The notes beneath the pieces were generated by a model that ran no database searches, was not told where the DNA came from, and saw only the letters and a program-made list of their open reading frames with translations. Positions 47,585 through 59,631 of a stretch of 64,000 bases of DNA are shown here, one piece after another (positions within the stretch are counted from its first letter, which is position 1; the number at the start of each line of letters is the position of its first letter). The DNA comes from Coniella vitis (taxonomy: Eukaryota; Ascomycota; Sordariomycetes; Diaporthales; Schizoparmaceae), in contig WUJK01000001.1 in NCBI GenBank assembly GCA_011317545.1, forward strand, positions 1,240,001 through 1,304,000, written 5' to 3'. The translations under genes were made by a program, and so were the position numbers.

Positions 47585-49766
47585 CTACTTGTTACCGTCG
47601 ACCGAGTCTTTTCCGTCATTCACCAAAGTATCCGCCTCCAAAGTCGCTTGAATGCTCCGAGTCGGGAGCCATTTGTTTCCCGGGATGAACCACCAAGTTA
47701 TCAAGGCGAATATGGTGATAATCACCATCATAACAGGTGCATAGTTCAGTGTCGAAGCCTCGACAGGAAATTCGTAGGGCGAGAACAAGACTGCGACAAC
47801 CCACGCATTCCACAGGACAGAGACAAATTGAAAGGGCTTGCTCCAACGCCCGAGGCTCCACGCAGGCTTGGGAAAGGTCTTTGGAGTGAGGACAAGACGC
47901 CCGAAGCAAATCAATCCGTACGCCGCGGCAGAGGGAACACCGGACATTGAAACCAAGGAGGTGAAGGCCACAGCCGAAGGTAGGATCGTGCAGGTCACAA
48001 TCGAAGACACGACCCACACGACAATGATTGCATTTCGAGGCTGTCCATCGGTGACCTGTGCGACCCAGTTCGAGTAAGGAAGAACCCCATCACGAGCGAC
48101 GGCGAATACAAGGCGGGATGCAGCTAGAATTGCTATCGCGGTATTCTGTTGCTCTCCAATTAGAAAAGACACAGGCAATGGAGATCATTCAAGTTCAGAC
48201 TTACAAACCAAAGCGCCACAACGCAGACAATGTTCATGATGATATGAGCTCTTTGCCCAAGAATAACGGCGTAAAGGGGCACGAATGGCTGCGCACTTCC
48301 AAATGAGAAAAAGGTATCGGCGTTGGGCTAGAAACGGTCAGTTGTGAATGGCTTGCGGCTCGGACACACAACGTTGTGTTCACTTTGGGAACGAATTACC
48401 ATACCACGCAGAACAAGAACAATATGACAACAGCGAAGCCTCCTAAGCCGCTGACAACTGTACTCCAAAAGATGCCTCTCGCCGCCGAGATTGAGGCGTT
48501 CTTGGTTTCCTCGGCAATGTGGCCAGAGGCATCGAAACCAATCAAGATGCCAGCCGTCGCAAGGTATGAAAGGCACCAGTTCCAACCAGCAGGCGCGCCA
48601 GTTCCATTATAGGTTGTCATGAAGGCGTCATGAGTAGATTGGAAACCAATTGTCCTTGCAGTACTAACTGGGAGCCAGATCAAGTTCAGAACGAAGTCGA
48701 GAAGCACAAAGCCGGCCGAGAGATGGAACATCCACTTGAAATAACGAGCTATTTTGAAGTCATTATATCAGCACACAGTTGTACACATTGAAAGTTGTGC
48801 AGGCCAATTGGTCAATAGACCTACGAGGGAGCAAGTTCCATAGTGCCGCAGCAGCAAGCATAACCTCTGTGCAGATCCACTGAACGGCGCGGAACTTGAT
48901 ATCGTCGGTATCAGAAGGAAAATCGAGATTGAAAACAACGGTTTCCTAGAACATGCGAAGTCGTCAGTAAGGTGGATTGCCTGTATCGCAGAATCTTCTT
49001 GTTGGAACATACCGAAAGCATATAGTTCACGGCGCCTTGCGTGTTGCCTATATCATGTCCCGTCCATGAGTGAAATTGTCCGAAGGACTGAACGAGAAAT
49101 CGACTTACTCGCACAAAACGTCGTCCATGCCGTTGTGCTCCACCAAGCAACGACGAAGCCAAACAGGCGTCCGAACCTGGGGCCTCCAGCCTCTGCAGCC
49201 CATAAATAAATACTGCCAGCAAGCGGCAAGGAGGAGCATATTTCTGCAATGACCGCGGCCGTGATGAAGGTGAAAACGCATGTCACTATGAAACTTGTCC
49301 TGATAATGTGTTAGGAGTGGATGAAAAGACTCCGTCTCTCGGCCGACTTACCAATAAGCCAGATTACCTCCTGCTGCAATACCAGTGGAGAAGGTGACGC
49401 GAACGCCGCCGACAAAATACAATGCGGCTGCCATCCTTTAGCTACAATTGAACCATATTCATCTCCTGGAACTCACAGACTTACAAAAAGTGGTAGCAAA
49501 GTTATGGAATAGGTTGAATGTTCGATGCAAAACCTACATCTCACGCATCAGTGACACCACTAGACTCCCAAGTGTGCACAACTCGGAGGTCTTACTGGCT
49601 TGTATCCTAAGTTTTCCTTGATAAAAAGGTTAGTGCATGCCATACCATCAAATGCAGGGGTTGTTTCTCGTACCAAGATCTGAGCATCAGTGGTATTGGT
49701 ATCCGGCTCGCCACTGATCTGAATCCCGTGATCGGCAGAGTCTGCGTGTTCCTGCAACTTGGCCAT
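47585..49766 (-). CDS. Amino-acid/choline-type permease (APC superfamily)
   Basis: Nine exons join in phase: 49766..49596, 49533..49485, 49427..49352, 49299..49109, 49047..49013, 48945..48825, 48748..48405, 48327..48205 and 48145..47585, about 556 residues. It has a polar N-terminus, then the family text GYKPVLHRTFNLF, VTFSTGIAAGGNLAYW (the glycine-rich substrate-binding first helix region), ICSSLPLAGSIYLWAAE, NTQGAVNYMLS, IGFDASGHIAEETKNAS, DTFFSFGSAQPFV and AASRLVFAVARDGVLPYS. About twelve hydrophobic helices follow, and the C-terminus is short and polar. These signatures belong to fungal GABA/choline-type permeases of the APC superfamily, proton-coupled importers of amines or amino acids at the plasma membrane. 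The substrate is not determined. It is head-to-head with a cytochrome P450 gene, 738 bases apart. Confidence 0.93.
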
Positions 49767-50504
49767 AGTTGCTACGACTGACCAGTGTTGCACCGATAGG
49801 CTTCTGCAACGAGTTCAAGCTATCGATCAGGCGGGCTTCTTTGCATGATATCTCTGCTCGAAAGAAGGATTCGGTACGCAGATGATATGGCAACATTTTC
49901 CATCCACAACACCCCCATCCTAGTCTGCGGAGATGAAAGCTTCATTGAACCAGCAGCTGATCACGCAATAATCAGCACGAATAGTGTCGTACAATAGCTT
50001 TGCAACTGTCAACGGGAAGCGCCCACTTTTATTCAGATTCCGTCACCGGCATCTCTTCTACTTGTAGATTGTATCCCGACAAGGTGATTAGCCTTTAAGG
50101 CGCGGGTCTGGATTTATTGTGCGTGGCACGTTAGCCGCCCTCATAAAAGGCACTGCTGATGCCATTCGAAGTACAGTTGCGTGACTGGTACGTGACCCTA
50201 AAAAGATCTGTAGTGGCGGCTAGGATTGCCTTTTATGGTCCAATTTTGTGGGCATCGACAAGTCTAGCGTTTAAGCTCTTCTTATTACTCTGCATGTTGA
50301 TCAATGAATGCTAGCTGTAAATGCTCATTGTGAAGGAAGGATAACGGCGCTGTAGTGGTCTGAAGGAAATGGGTCAGTGTGGAGATGGCTCCAGGAAAAA
50401 GAAATCCTAGAATTCATAAACTTAACAGTCGCTTCATACGTGCTGACATGATTCTGCTCAGCCTTCATGCGCTTTCTTGTAACCTCCCTGCAATAGGAAA
50501 AACG
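49767..50504. other. Divergent promoter region of permease and P450
   Basis: 738 bases between two divergent starts. It probably holds both promoters. No specific element is recognised. Confidence 0.55.
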
Positions 50505-52596
50505 ATGGTTGCGGCTCTAATTCTAAGCCTTTGCGCGGCAGTAGCCTTTGTGGTGACGGCTCAAGTCGTCAAGGTACGTGTCGGATGCATTCCCTTTGGC
50601 CGGTTCCAGAAATATAACTTGCGTAGACAGTTTATCACAATGCATTTTCAGCTTGGAGTCGCATACCGAGTGCTGGGCCGTTTGCATCCTTCTCCAGATT
50701 GGGATGGTTGTTTCCCGCAGAGTATCGTGGAACGGTCACTCTTGACCTTTTCAAACTACATCAGACACTGGGTAAGTCGCTCAAGCAGAAAGTCGATAGC
50801 GAGAGACTTGTTAACGTATAAGCAACCAGGTCCCTTAATCCGCATCGGCCCGCATGAAGTATCATTTTATTCCATCAACGTGTATAGCACGGTATTCAAA
50901 GTTGGCAGTAAATTTCGGAAAGATCCACGAGTCTATGGGGAATTCGTCCAAGGCCAAGCTCCTGCGCTTTTTTCAATCACGTAGGTACTCCTATGCCAAA
51001 ACTCTCCAAGGGGTGTCACGGGGCTGACACTGGAGACATTCGCGACCTGATCGTAGAGACCCGATGGAACATTCTAAGCGACGGCGTATGATGGGCCAAC
51101 TTTATAACCAAAGCAAGGTTGATAATCTGGAACAGCTCATGCTACATCACATCTCACTTTGGTTAGATGGTGCTAACATCAAATCTAATGGGTTCGATGT
51201 CGTACCTGCGTGTCGCGCACTGGAGGCAGATATTATGTGTTGGTACAACGGATCATCCTTTAAGGAACTTCGGGTTCTGACTGACAACAAATCAGCGGAC
51301 TTCTCGTTCGGAACACCAATCGGCGCGGTCGATGCATGGCGCAAAGGAGAGCAACTCGGTATGGTTGCAATGAATGATGAGAAGGCGACTTGGATGCCCG
51401 TGGTAAGGTCTATCTCTGCTCCTGGACATCGTAAGTCCAAAGCTTCGGACGCGATTAACATATGAAGTAGTTTACCACTTTTCCTACAGCCGTTCGCATA
51501 TGGGAAAACGTAGAATTCCTGATCAAGGCCTTGACAGGTTGGTCAACTCAGTATACACACGAATTGGACAAGTTCAACAAGGTAATTTCGATGCAATAAC
51601 CCTGGAACAGCTGATTTCTGACCAAATTTCAGTGGGCAGACGACAGCTGGAGCACGGCTTTATCCCCACATGCTGTGAACAAGTCCAATACCCCAAATCT
51701 GATCCGTACACTTGTCCGGTCAGGTCTGCCGGCCTCAACAGCGCTGTCGGAAGCTCAAGAAAACCTAGGGCCGGGAACAGATACGACATCAGCATCCCTT
51801 GCTCACATAATCTGGGCTTTATCGCACAATGAACAGTACCAGGACGAGCTGCACACTCAACTCCTGACCGCAGGGTATCCTACGACTATCGGTAGCCTGG
51901 AACGAGTGCCGAAGTTGGTCGCTTGTGTCAAGGAGGGTATACGGTGGGCCGGGGCTGCAGCCGCGATGCTTCCTCGCATTGTTCCATCTGGTGGTGTTGA
52001 ATTACAAGGCACCTTTCTTCCAGAGGGCGTGAGTGATGGGCCTTGAGGCGCCTTGTTCCTTGCTTTCCGCCTCCTTCGGGTAGCGTGACCCGGTGAGATG
52101 GACTCCTCTTGATTGACACTGTGCAACTGCAGACAATTCTCTACACCTCGCCCATTTGGTATCTCCGTGATCCTATCGCGTTCCCTAGACCAGAATACTA
52201 CGACCCATATCGCTGGCTTACTGCAGATGGAAACGCTTTGAGGGCCGATGAGGTGCGGGATCAATATTATCTACCATTTTCCAAGGGGCCTAATGTATGC
52301 ATAGGCCGACAGTGAGTCCACCCACCCTGCATTAAATTGTGTATGCAATGAACTACATTAAAATAACAACCATCACATAACCTAGCTTCTCATATTACGA
52401 GATATATCTGTCCCTGACACAGATTATCCAGCACTATAAAATAAGACGGGCCGGGGACGATGCCCCATACCTAAGCCCCAGAACTAAGGATTCCAAGGCA
52501 CACAAATGGTTCCCGGTCAAGTTGCCTACAAGAAAGGAATGGGTAGCTGCTTGTGTGACTGAAGAGCTCGATATCATTCTGGAGAAGAGGACTTAG
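50505..52596 (+). CDS. Cytochrome P450 monooxygenase, membrane-anchored
   Basis: Nine exons join in phase: 50505..50573, 50627..50771, 50830..50980, 51057..51238, 51296..51430, 51490..51581, 51633..52028, 52133..52311 and 52386..52596, about 519 residues. The N-terminal helix VAALILSLCAAVAFVVTAQVV is an ER anchor. Then come the proline hinge SRIPSAGPFASFSRLG, KLHQTLGPLIRIGPHEVSF, the I-helix PGTDTTSASL (about 304-312), KEGIR (ExxR, Glu about 359 and Arg about 362), FPRPEYYDPYRW (PERF-like) and the haem ligand FSKGPNVCIGRH (Cys about 446). The haem motif has Asn where Arg or His is usual. An alternative first acceptor for exon 2 would break the frame; the one chosen (after GCGTAG) restores a textbook hinge. 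The intron after exon 4 has a weak donor (GTTGGT). It uses oxygen and a P450 reductase; the substrate is unknown. It is divergent from the permease. Confidence 0.9.
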
Positions 52597-54124
52597 ATAA
52601 ATGTAGGAAGGAGGAGGGCGATAGCAAGGGAGATGGCTCCTTCTATAGGTAGGCTGTGAAGCCTGCAACGGTTCAGCCACGAGATATACAACGTACTTAT
52701 GGCATAAAGGCCTGGGGACTATAGCAAATTATCGCAATTTTTACTACTTTACCCTTTCCTTTTTTTCAACACACTACACTACGCAAGGCTATGGAACCTG
52801 AAGTCGAGGCGTGCCAGTGCTGGTTGCTAAAGCGGGAAACACACCCACATCTAGGCACCCAAAGATACATTAACACATTACCAGTGGTGCGAGATATTCG
52901 TCATTCATTTATAGCTGGCCATTATATTACAAGACTATTCAGTTCAAGTAGCGATGCTGAACGGTCAAACTATGCCTGATATGCATCCGTGTTGGTGTCT
53001 TTGTTATTAACTTTTCTATAGGAGTGACGATAATAGCCTTTGAAACATTGACTAGGCGTTGGCTTCCGGAAGCCTGCTGATCTCAGACTAAAAGATAACT
53101 TCTTCAGAGGGGCAGCTGTGGGCTATTTAATGAGCGAGTTTCGTTCAACATCTGACGATAGAGGATAAACCTCTGCACGCCCGATTATGGGTGATTGCAA
53201 AATCAGGCGGAGCTGTGCTAAATTTGCCAGTGTTCATTGATCACCACATAGTAGATAGGGACACCTTGAAGAACGATGTAAAAGCAGCTCTGCAATATAT
53301 CAAGCCCATTGAATTGGTCCTGCCATACATATTTTGTATGCGACAGATGAATTGTAGCTGGAAATACTAGCAGGCAGCAGAGTCCATTGATAAAGGGCCG
53401 GAAGAGTTCCCTGTTCACACTCTAATGGAGCTGCTAGGCATAATAGCATTAGCAAAACGGGTATTTCGGCCTGTAGAATATTATTGTCAGGTCGGCGCGG
53501 GCCAGGGACTCGAATTATCACATGCTCTAGAAGGCTAGTATTGTAGATTCCCCAGCGTATAGCCGCGTAAGATACATGAAAAGTTTCAAGTAGACTCGGG
53601 TGGGATCCGCCTGTAGAGAATTATGCATTGGTGGATGGAATTCAAATCTGCGTGATCTTTGCGTGTCTCCGTCCGCCGGTTCGTCCTTCTGATTAGAGCT
53701 CATCTACTGAAGAGCACGCCGATGGCAAAAGAAAGAACCGAGAGCTATATCCCAGTGTTCTACAAGCTTCTTGAAATTTGAAAGTTTGATGCTATCACCC
53801 ACCGCCTGTTCCCTGTCCTACTTCGAATGTTGTAGTATGACAGGGGACAAGACTGGAATCCTGGCGATCAGAAGTGTCAGTGGCTTTCGAAGGGCCAGAG
53901 TCCAACAGGATAGGACAGCCTTGGCCTCTATATTGCAAAGGTTGACGTGGCCTTGATAGCCCTGGACAAGTTCGCAAGTGATAGCGCAAGGCCAGCTAGA
54001 TACAACAATAGATTTCCTGCTTCTTCGTGTTCCTTGCATCCTAAAGTGATGGCTCAACTATTCATTGGATGGGGAGTGATGAAACATATCAACTTTTAAG
54101 ATCTAGAAATATGTGCAAGCTCAT
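52597..54124. other. 1.5 kb region without a supported gene
   Basis: AT-rich, short ORFs only; nothing recognised. Confidence 0.55.
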
Positions 54125-55009
54125 CTAATAAACTCTTCTTACATTTGCTCGGAGCATCACGGCACTCCCAGGCGCAATCAATGTCGCTATTGAGTTTCCA
54201 AACGTGCATATCTCCGTTCCCTCCAGCTTGTTGAGCTTGAGAGAGGCTCCTGGAACGTTTCTTCTCAGGCCAGGTTCATGAAGCAAGTCTTTCCACTGTA
54301 GTCTGGAGGGGGTGGAAGTGCCCGGGCCAACCAAGCTCGTCTGTGCCTCGAGCATAAAGTACTTGTGTGCCATTGGCAAGTAACATTTCCTTTGTACTCC
54401 CAACATGGTTTTTGGCCGGCGCGATGAGCTATAGAATGTGATTATTCGTTCATAGAACAACTCGGATATCTCTTTTGCCTTGCGTGTATGCGATGGCAAC
54501 TCTCGTCGATTTCCTTCGATTCCTGAATCAGGGTTTGCAAGACATGACAATGCAAAGAAATAAGGCTGCTTTGGAACGCGGAATTGCAAGCGATGCCACT
54601 TGTGAATATGCGATGGGTAAACTGACCTGTCTTTAGCACCTCGTCGTTCACCATACGAAAATGCGGCTCCGGTTCAAGCTTTCTCCAGTGACTCGCCGCC
54701 TTGAGCAATAAGGGAATGAGCAAGTGCAATAGCATTCTATACTTCTCCTTGATGGTTCTGTAGAAAGGCATATAGGCCGGCCTGCTTTGGATCATCTTTG
54801 TTGCTAGTCGTCCTTGACGTTAACTTTCTTCTCTTGTATGACGCGTGGCATCTCATAGTCACCAAGTGCTGCTCGACTTGGTACTTAGCGTTCGGATCCG
54901 AGACGCTCTTGATAATGAGCTCAATATCTCGGCTGGAGCTGATGCATGAATCTCTTTGCTGGCCGTTGTTTGTCGCAAATGCTGCTGCAGCTCCAGGATT
55001 GCTGGCCAT
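54125..55009 (-). CDS. Unrecognised protein, exon limits tentative
   Basis: I do not recognise this protein. Three overlapping frames look coding in succession. Exon A (55009..54825) opens with MASNPGAAAAFATNNGQQ. A 43-base intron (donor GTTAAC, acceptor GCAG) leads in phase to exon B from 54781, containing PAYMPFYRTIKEKYR and LLIPLLLKAASHWRKLEPEP. A second intron, probably with donor GTGAAC after HFRM, leads to the frame WHRLQFRVPKQPYFFALSC that ends at 54125. The C-terminal part has LHEPGLRRNVPG and GNSIATLIAPGSAVMLRA. The product is mostly hydrophilic with one hydrophobic patch, without signal peptide. The intron choices are uncertain, so the length (about 250 residues) is only approximate, and the locus could be a decaying gene. 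Confidence 0.45.
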
Positions 55010-55508
55010 GACTGGTGCTTTGAGCGCCGCTATGCGGGCGGTTAGGTGAGCTTGACCGCGGGATGTGTATAAGAGGACAAAGGACTTAGTGCGCTAATGG
55101 TAGCAGGTCTCATTTTCGGTGTTTGTACTGCTGTAACCTCTCATTTGATGTCAAAGCTCTTATTCAAATCACGACCCTGAAACCGATGACAGGTGACCGC
55201 TCTGGCGCATACGGCGTGGTCCATCGACAGCATCCGAGGAGATAGCGTCAAAACAGAAATTGAAGCATGTCTTGCTGGATAATAGACATTGGTTTGCCTC
55301 TATTCGTTCATCGCGCACATGGACTGGCTTTACTTTACGAAGTCATTGGTAATGTGGCATGAGAAGCCTGGCGCCTCTTGTCAAGGCATGTTTTTATCCT
55401 GCCCCAGTGACACACTGCAATATAAAAACCGTCGTTTTCATTTCAGAAGGGCTCCATGATAAGTCTACCTAGTCTAACATGTTGATATATGTCAATAGTG
55501 CTGAGGTT
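55010..55508. other. Intergenic region
   Basis: No gene seen between the unrecognised protein and the hydrolase 3' end. Confidence 0.55.
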
Positions 55509-56908
55509 TCAACCATTCAGCTTTTCTTGAATCCAGTCATGGACTACTGCCGCGATTTCGAGATTGTTGAGCTCTAGATGCGCAAAGTGGCCATTTCCGT
55601 CGATGCCAATGTCGCCAAGTTTGATCCAGTCCGGGCTACCTCCAGTCTGCTGAAGATACGCAATAACGCAGTGGTCATACGTGATGTGAGGACTAGCAGA
55701 CCCGGTCAATGCCACGAAGGGAACGCTCGCAATATTGGGCAACGTGTGGATAAGCGACCCTGTTTGCAGGATGCAACTGCGGTTTCCTGGCGTGTCCGTT
55801 CCTACAGTAGTCAAATTCAACTCCGTATAATTGCTGATTGGAGGATCGTAACTGATGTACAACATTAGTGTTTTGAGGTTCGTAAAGGAGCTCGAGAAGA
55901 CGTACCTTAGCGCCACGTCGGCGAAACCCCATAGTCGAGCCGACGCCATGGCCATACCAGTGCCGGTGAAGTCCTCGAAAGGGATGATGTCAGGGTCTAA
56001 ATTAATACTCCCAGCAATGTATTCCGGGCAGTCGTTGGAGAGAAGTATGGGGTGAACTGAGCCAATCGAATGAGACACGAGGAAGGATGATCCAATCAAA
56101 CGCAGCATTGCGCAACCAGACACCCGCATGGAGTCTTGCTGGGCTGTGTTGTTGCTTGTCAGGGGGATGAAAGTATCCTCGAAAGCGTCAAAGATTGGAT
56201 CACCCTTAAGGCCCGACCCAGGCCACTGGGTATGATTGACTGCTTGGGGGTACTCGTCATATAGCTGAACTGCCGTGAACCCTGCTTCACTGATCTCAGC
56301 CGTCGAACCGATGCGAATGGTAAAGTCATCTAGGTTTTCCTCGCTGCCTCGACCGACAGATGTCTGGTCAACAAGGTAGACCAAGTATCCTTGATCGATG
56401 AAGTAAGAAGCAAAGCCCTTCCGGTTGTCAGGCGTGTTGAGCCAGGTCTTCCTCCACCAAGGTCGTCAGCCAATAATATTTGACAAGGGAACTGTCAAGC
56501 ATTATGATGTAACTCACAACTCCAGAGGTACCTAAGCACTATGATTAGCCGAGCTGCACAATACTTCCCAACCTCGCATTGATACGTACCTCCGCCATGA
56601 AAGAAGATGATCGGTTTGCTTTGCTTCACACCTCCTACTGGAGTAAGCTTCTCGACATATATTTGGTCGTAGGTCAGATTGCCCAGGTCACTATTCACAT
56701 AGTGACCGCCGACATAGAAAAAGTCGCGATGGTAAGGCGTCTCACGACTGGTACAGTTGGGTGAGATGGCGTTGATACCGGTACACTCAGCCTCAGCTGT
56801 GCTATTTGTTGAAGAACTACTGCCTGACTGTCTGCTTGCCAGGCTGAGGGAATCCCCCGACAGGCCAAGGACAGACGAGCATAGTCCGAGTAGGATAATG
56901 GACCGCAT
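55509..56908 (-). CDS. Secreted alpha/beta hydrolase (esterase/lipase-like)
   Basis: Four exons, 56908..56590, 56531..56518 (14 bases), 56447..55906 and 55851..55509, give about 405 residues. The N-terminus MRSIILLGLCSSVLGLSG is a signal peptide. The fungal family pattern follows: DFFYVGGHYV, QIYVEKLTP, KPIIFFHGGGTSGV across the micro-exon, TWLNTPDNRKGFASYF, GYLVYLVDQ, the nucleophile elbow SHSIGS and the catalytic-His region NGHFAHLELNN. The last intron (54 bases, donor GTACGT, CTAAT branch, acceptor ATCAG) is a multiple of three, so the frame also stays open if it is kept; removing it gives the family-like LSYDPPISN. Many N-glycosylation sequons fit secretion. It hydrolyses an ester or related bond; the substrate is unknown. 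Confidence 0.88.
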
Positions 56909-58184
56909 ATCGAGTAGTTTATCGCAGCATGGAGATGTTTCAGGATAGAATGGTGTGGCGTTAGGAATGCCAAGTCGCGACTTGTAGAGATATAAGTCGA
57001 GGTGCCGTGTGCGTATGCACAGAGGTGTTCTCAGCGGTCCATCCGCCTGCATGAGCCTCGGCACCCCTTATATCTGCAGGGCAAGTTATGCAGTTGGCTC
57101 GGATGTTCCAACCGAACAAGTCTGCTTATCCCGTGAGATTCATCCTCCCAGCAGGGCATGTATTAAGCGATTGGCTCATAGCAATTCGGCTCCAGCTTCC
57201 GCTGTATACCGGTGGGGTGCGGTTGCTGGGCCCAGATATTAGATATCTGTGAGGACATGTTTACGTCGGTATACAGTTAGTTGTATTCTTCACGAACACC
57301 AACATGCACTGTAATTTGTTAGACCCATACACGGAGTCTTCACCAACTGTACATACACCCATAATGTTTTGGGATAAGGTCTGTGTGGTAGATGTAAATC
57401 CAATAAACAACCGAAACAGGGCGAGCGCAGTCGAAAAGATAGAAGTCAAGAGCTTCATAATCCTCACTCTTCCACGGGAACTGGTGCTCGAAGATTCCGA
57501 ACTGGCTACAGCGTCACAGTCCCAGTCATTGGCATTCTTCCACATCTCAGAATCAGCTTCAGGTCCATGCTGCAGCTCCAGCCCTGTCCTCCACTCATTA
57601 GGCCGCGCAGCGTTGTATCATAGCGACTGGACATAAAGCTCCCTCCTGGTACAGGGAGTCGCAAAGGGTTTCGAAGAGGAAGAATCCAGTGCAACCGCAA
57701 GCTGAGCCTCATTCAAGTTAACTCAGTAATGGGTTCCTCGGCATGGACTGGGGCGCATTGAGCGTAAGAATATGACCAATTTTGTGATTTCCTCGGTACG
57801 TCGTGGGTTTGATGTGGAAAGTCGGGAGGCGGGGCGTGCTCGCGAACCTCGTTCGTTGGAGCAGCGGGCTTTCCTACTCATCCTTGCAGCCTGCATACGG
57901 CACAGAAATCCGAAATTGTTCAGATATGTCAGATATCGGATTCTCTACATCGCTTGGAAATAATTCAAGTAAACGTAAAGCCCGTGGAAGGATCAACGAA
58001 TTGCTTTAGGTCCTTCCTCCTTGTAGCCTTCCCTTGCACGGCCCATGTCGTTCATCTCGACTTTGCTTCAGTATATGAACTTGTTAGCCCTGCACATGTG
58101 CTGTTATAGGCCTCAAAAGTTCGCAGTCAATATTTCGTTGTCTTTTACCTCCAGCGCTAATGAACCTCTTTTCCACGGAGCGCA
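56909..58184. other. Divergent intergenic region with one small ORF
   Basis: It lies between the hydrolase start and the second rhodopsin-like gene. It contains the low-confidence small secreted ORF at 57261-57458; otherwise nothing is recognised. Confidence 0.5.
57261..57458 (-). CDS. Possible small secreted peptide
   Basis: An intronless ORF of 65 codons. It begins MKLLTSIFSTALALFRLFIG, which reads as a signal peptide, followed by a short mature part with three cysteines and two possible N-glycosylation sites. I recognise no family. At this size a chance ORF is quite possible; the hydrophobic leader is the only support. Confidence 0.3.
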   Translation of the reverse strand: MKLLTSIFSTALALFRLFIGFTSTTQTLSQNIMGVCTVGEDSVYGSNKLQCMLVFVKNTTNCIPT

Positions 58185-59631
58185 ATGCAAGCGACCACGG
58201 CTTCAAGCTTGGTTGGAGAGCCTCCCATTACACAGAACGACTACTGGATCATACGAGGTATGCTGAGAGGAGTCGGCTTGGATGATGCGGACCCGCAAAA
58301 TGGATATACCGTTGCACCGGAACTTTCCACGACGGAGTCAGGCGCCAGTAAATCGGCGTCCATTCTCGCAGGAATGTCAGTCTCTGTTGGCCTCATGGCT
58401 TTAGCCAGCTGTACAAGGCTCGGCGCTCGTGTGTTTTGTGCCGGGCTTCGATGGGGTGCCGATGATTGGATGTTGATACCAGCTACAGCAAGTGCTCTCA
58501 TACTCCCGCTCTAGAATCCTCAATCAACTCCTCGTGCTAATCAGACACCACTAGCTATTATCTATATCATACCCCATTTTACAAATTCTAGCCGTCACTA
58601 TGGGGGGAGGTGGAAAACACCTCCGTGATATAACATATGCCGAATACCGAATCTTTGATCAGGCAAGTTGTGTCGCAATGATTTTACGACGATGGGTCCC
58701 TTCATCGCCCTGCCCGCTTAGCTCCAAGCGAGTTGAGATTCAACTTCTTCTAATAAGCCTGCCTCCATCCATAGCTTACTTCGGCTTCCACAGTTGTCTT
58801 CTACGTCTCGGTTGGTCTAATCAAAATATCTATATGTCTTTTCCATCGCCGTCTCGTCATACAAGCATCTCGGACATGGAAAATTGTGAACAACATGTTT
58901 TTGGGCTTACTCATAGCCTACTCTATCATTGCGTTGTTCTGGCTGTGCTTTCAATGCAGTCCGGCAGCAGCAGCTTTCGACGAAATTTATGCCGGTATTC
59001 TTGAGACCCCAGCAAATTGTAGTAACTTCAACACGATGGTCATCACTCTCAGCATTTCGCACGTGACGATGGATTTCGTTCTCCTAATCGCGCCAATGAT
59101 TGTGCTGTGGCGAATCAAAATGCCTTGGACACACAAATTTCGTCTGTATCTCATTTTTTCGATAGCCGCGATTTCATGCATTGGAAGTGTTCTGCGGCAA
59201 GAGGCGCAGAGGTCCATTGACCTTGACTCAACCTGTAGGTCCTTTCCTTTGAACCAATACCAGATCGGGCACCCAGTTACTAAACACATCCTGCAGGGTC
59301 ATATACCGGGATTTTAGCATGGACAATGGTGGACCTTGGATTTGGACTGTTGGCCGCGTCCCTTCCAGTTCTGGTGGGACTGATCCCTCGTGCATCTGGA
59401 TCAAATGAAAATGCTTGCACGATCCCTTCAGAAGGACAAAGTCCGCCTACCGCCTACCTTCGAACCACCACTGGTACTGATAATGACACGTCAAGAGAAC
59501 CAGCATCTACAATAAGAGCCTTCGGTATACACAGCCCTCCTTCGGACCAGAGAGAGTTCATTGCAGAGGAGGATATTAGCCTTAGATGCGTGTCTATAGG
59601 CAGTTCTCTCTCTAATAAGACTTTAATGTGA
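58185..59631 (+). CDS. Second rhodopsin-like seven-helix protein (PTH11-like)
   Basis: Four exons join in phase: 58185..58487, 58555..58666, 58794..59234 and 59297..59631, about 396 residues. Helices are seen in ILAGMSVSVGLMALASCTRLGA, SISYPILQILAVTMG, VFYVSVGLIKISICLF, LGLLIAYSIIALFWLCFQC, MDFVLLIAPMIVLW, FRLYLIFSIAAISCIGSVL and WTMVDLGFGLLAASLPVLVG. The family signatures LRWGADDWMLIP, TMGGGGKH and DSTWSYTGILAWT are present; the last is rebuilt across intron 3. The first intron appears to use a GC donor (ACA|GCAAGT...CTAG), and the second a weak donor (GTTGTG). The Ser/Thr-rich C-terminal tail is probably cytosolic. The ligand is unknown. It differs clearly from the 39.5-41 kb gene in exon structure and sequence, so it is not a recent duplicate. 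Confidence 0.85.

Noticed and set aside
50652..50771. Apparent frameshift in the P450 N-terminus
   Set aside because: Moving the first acceptor to GCGTAG (exon from 50627) restores one continuous frame with a normal proline hinge, so no frameshift is needed.
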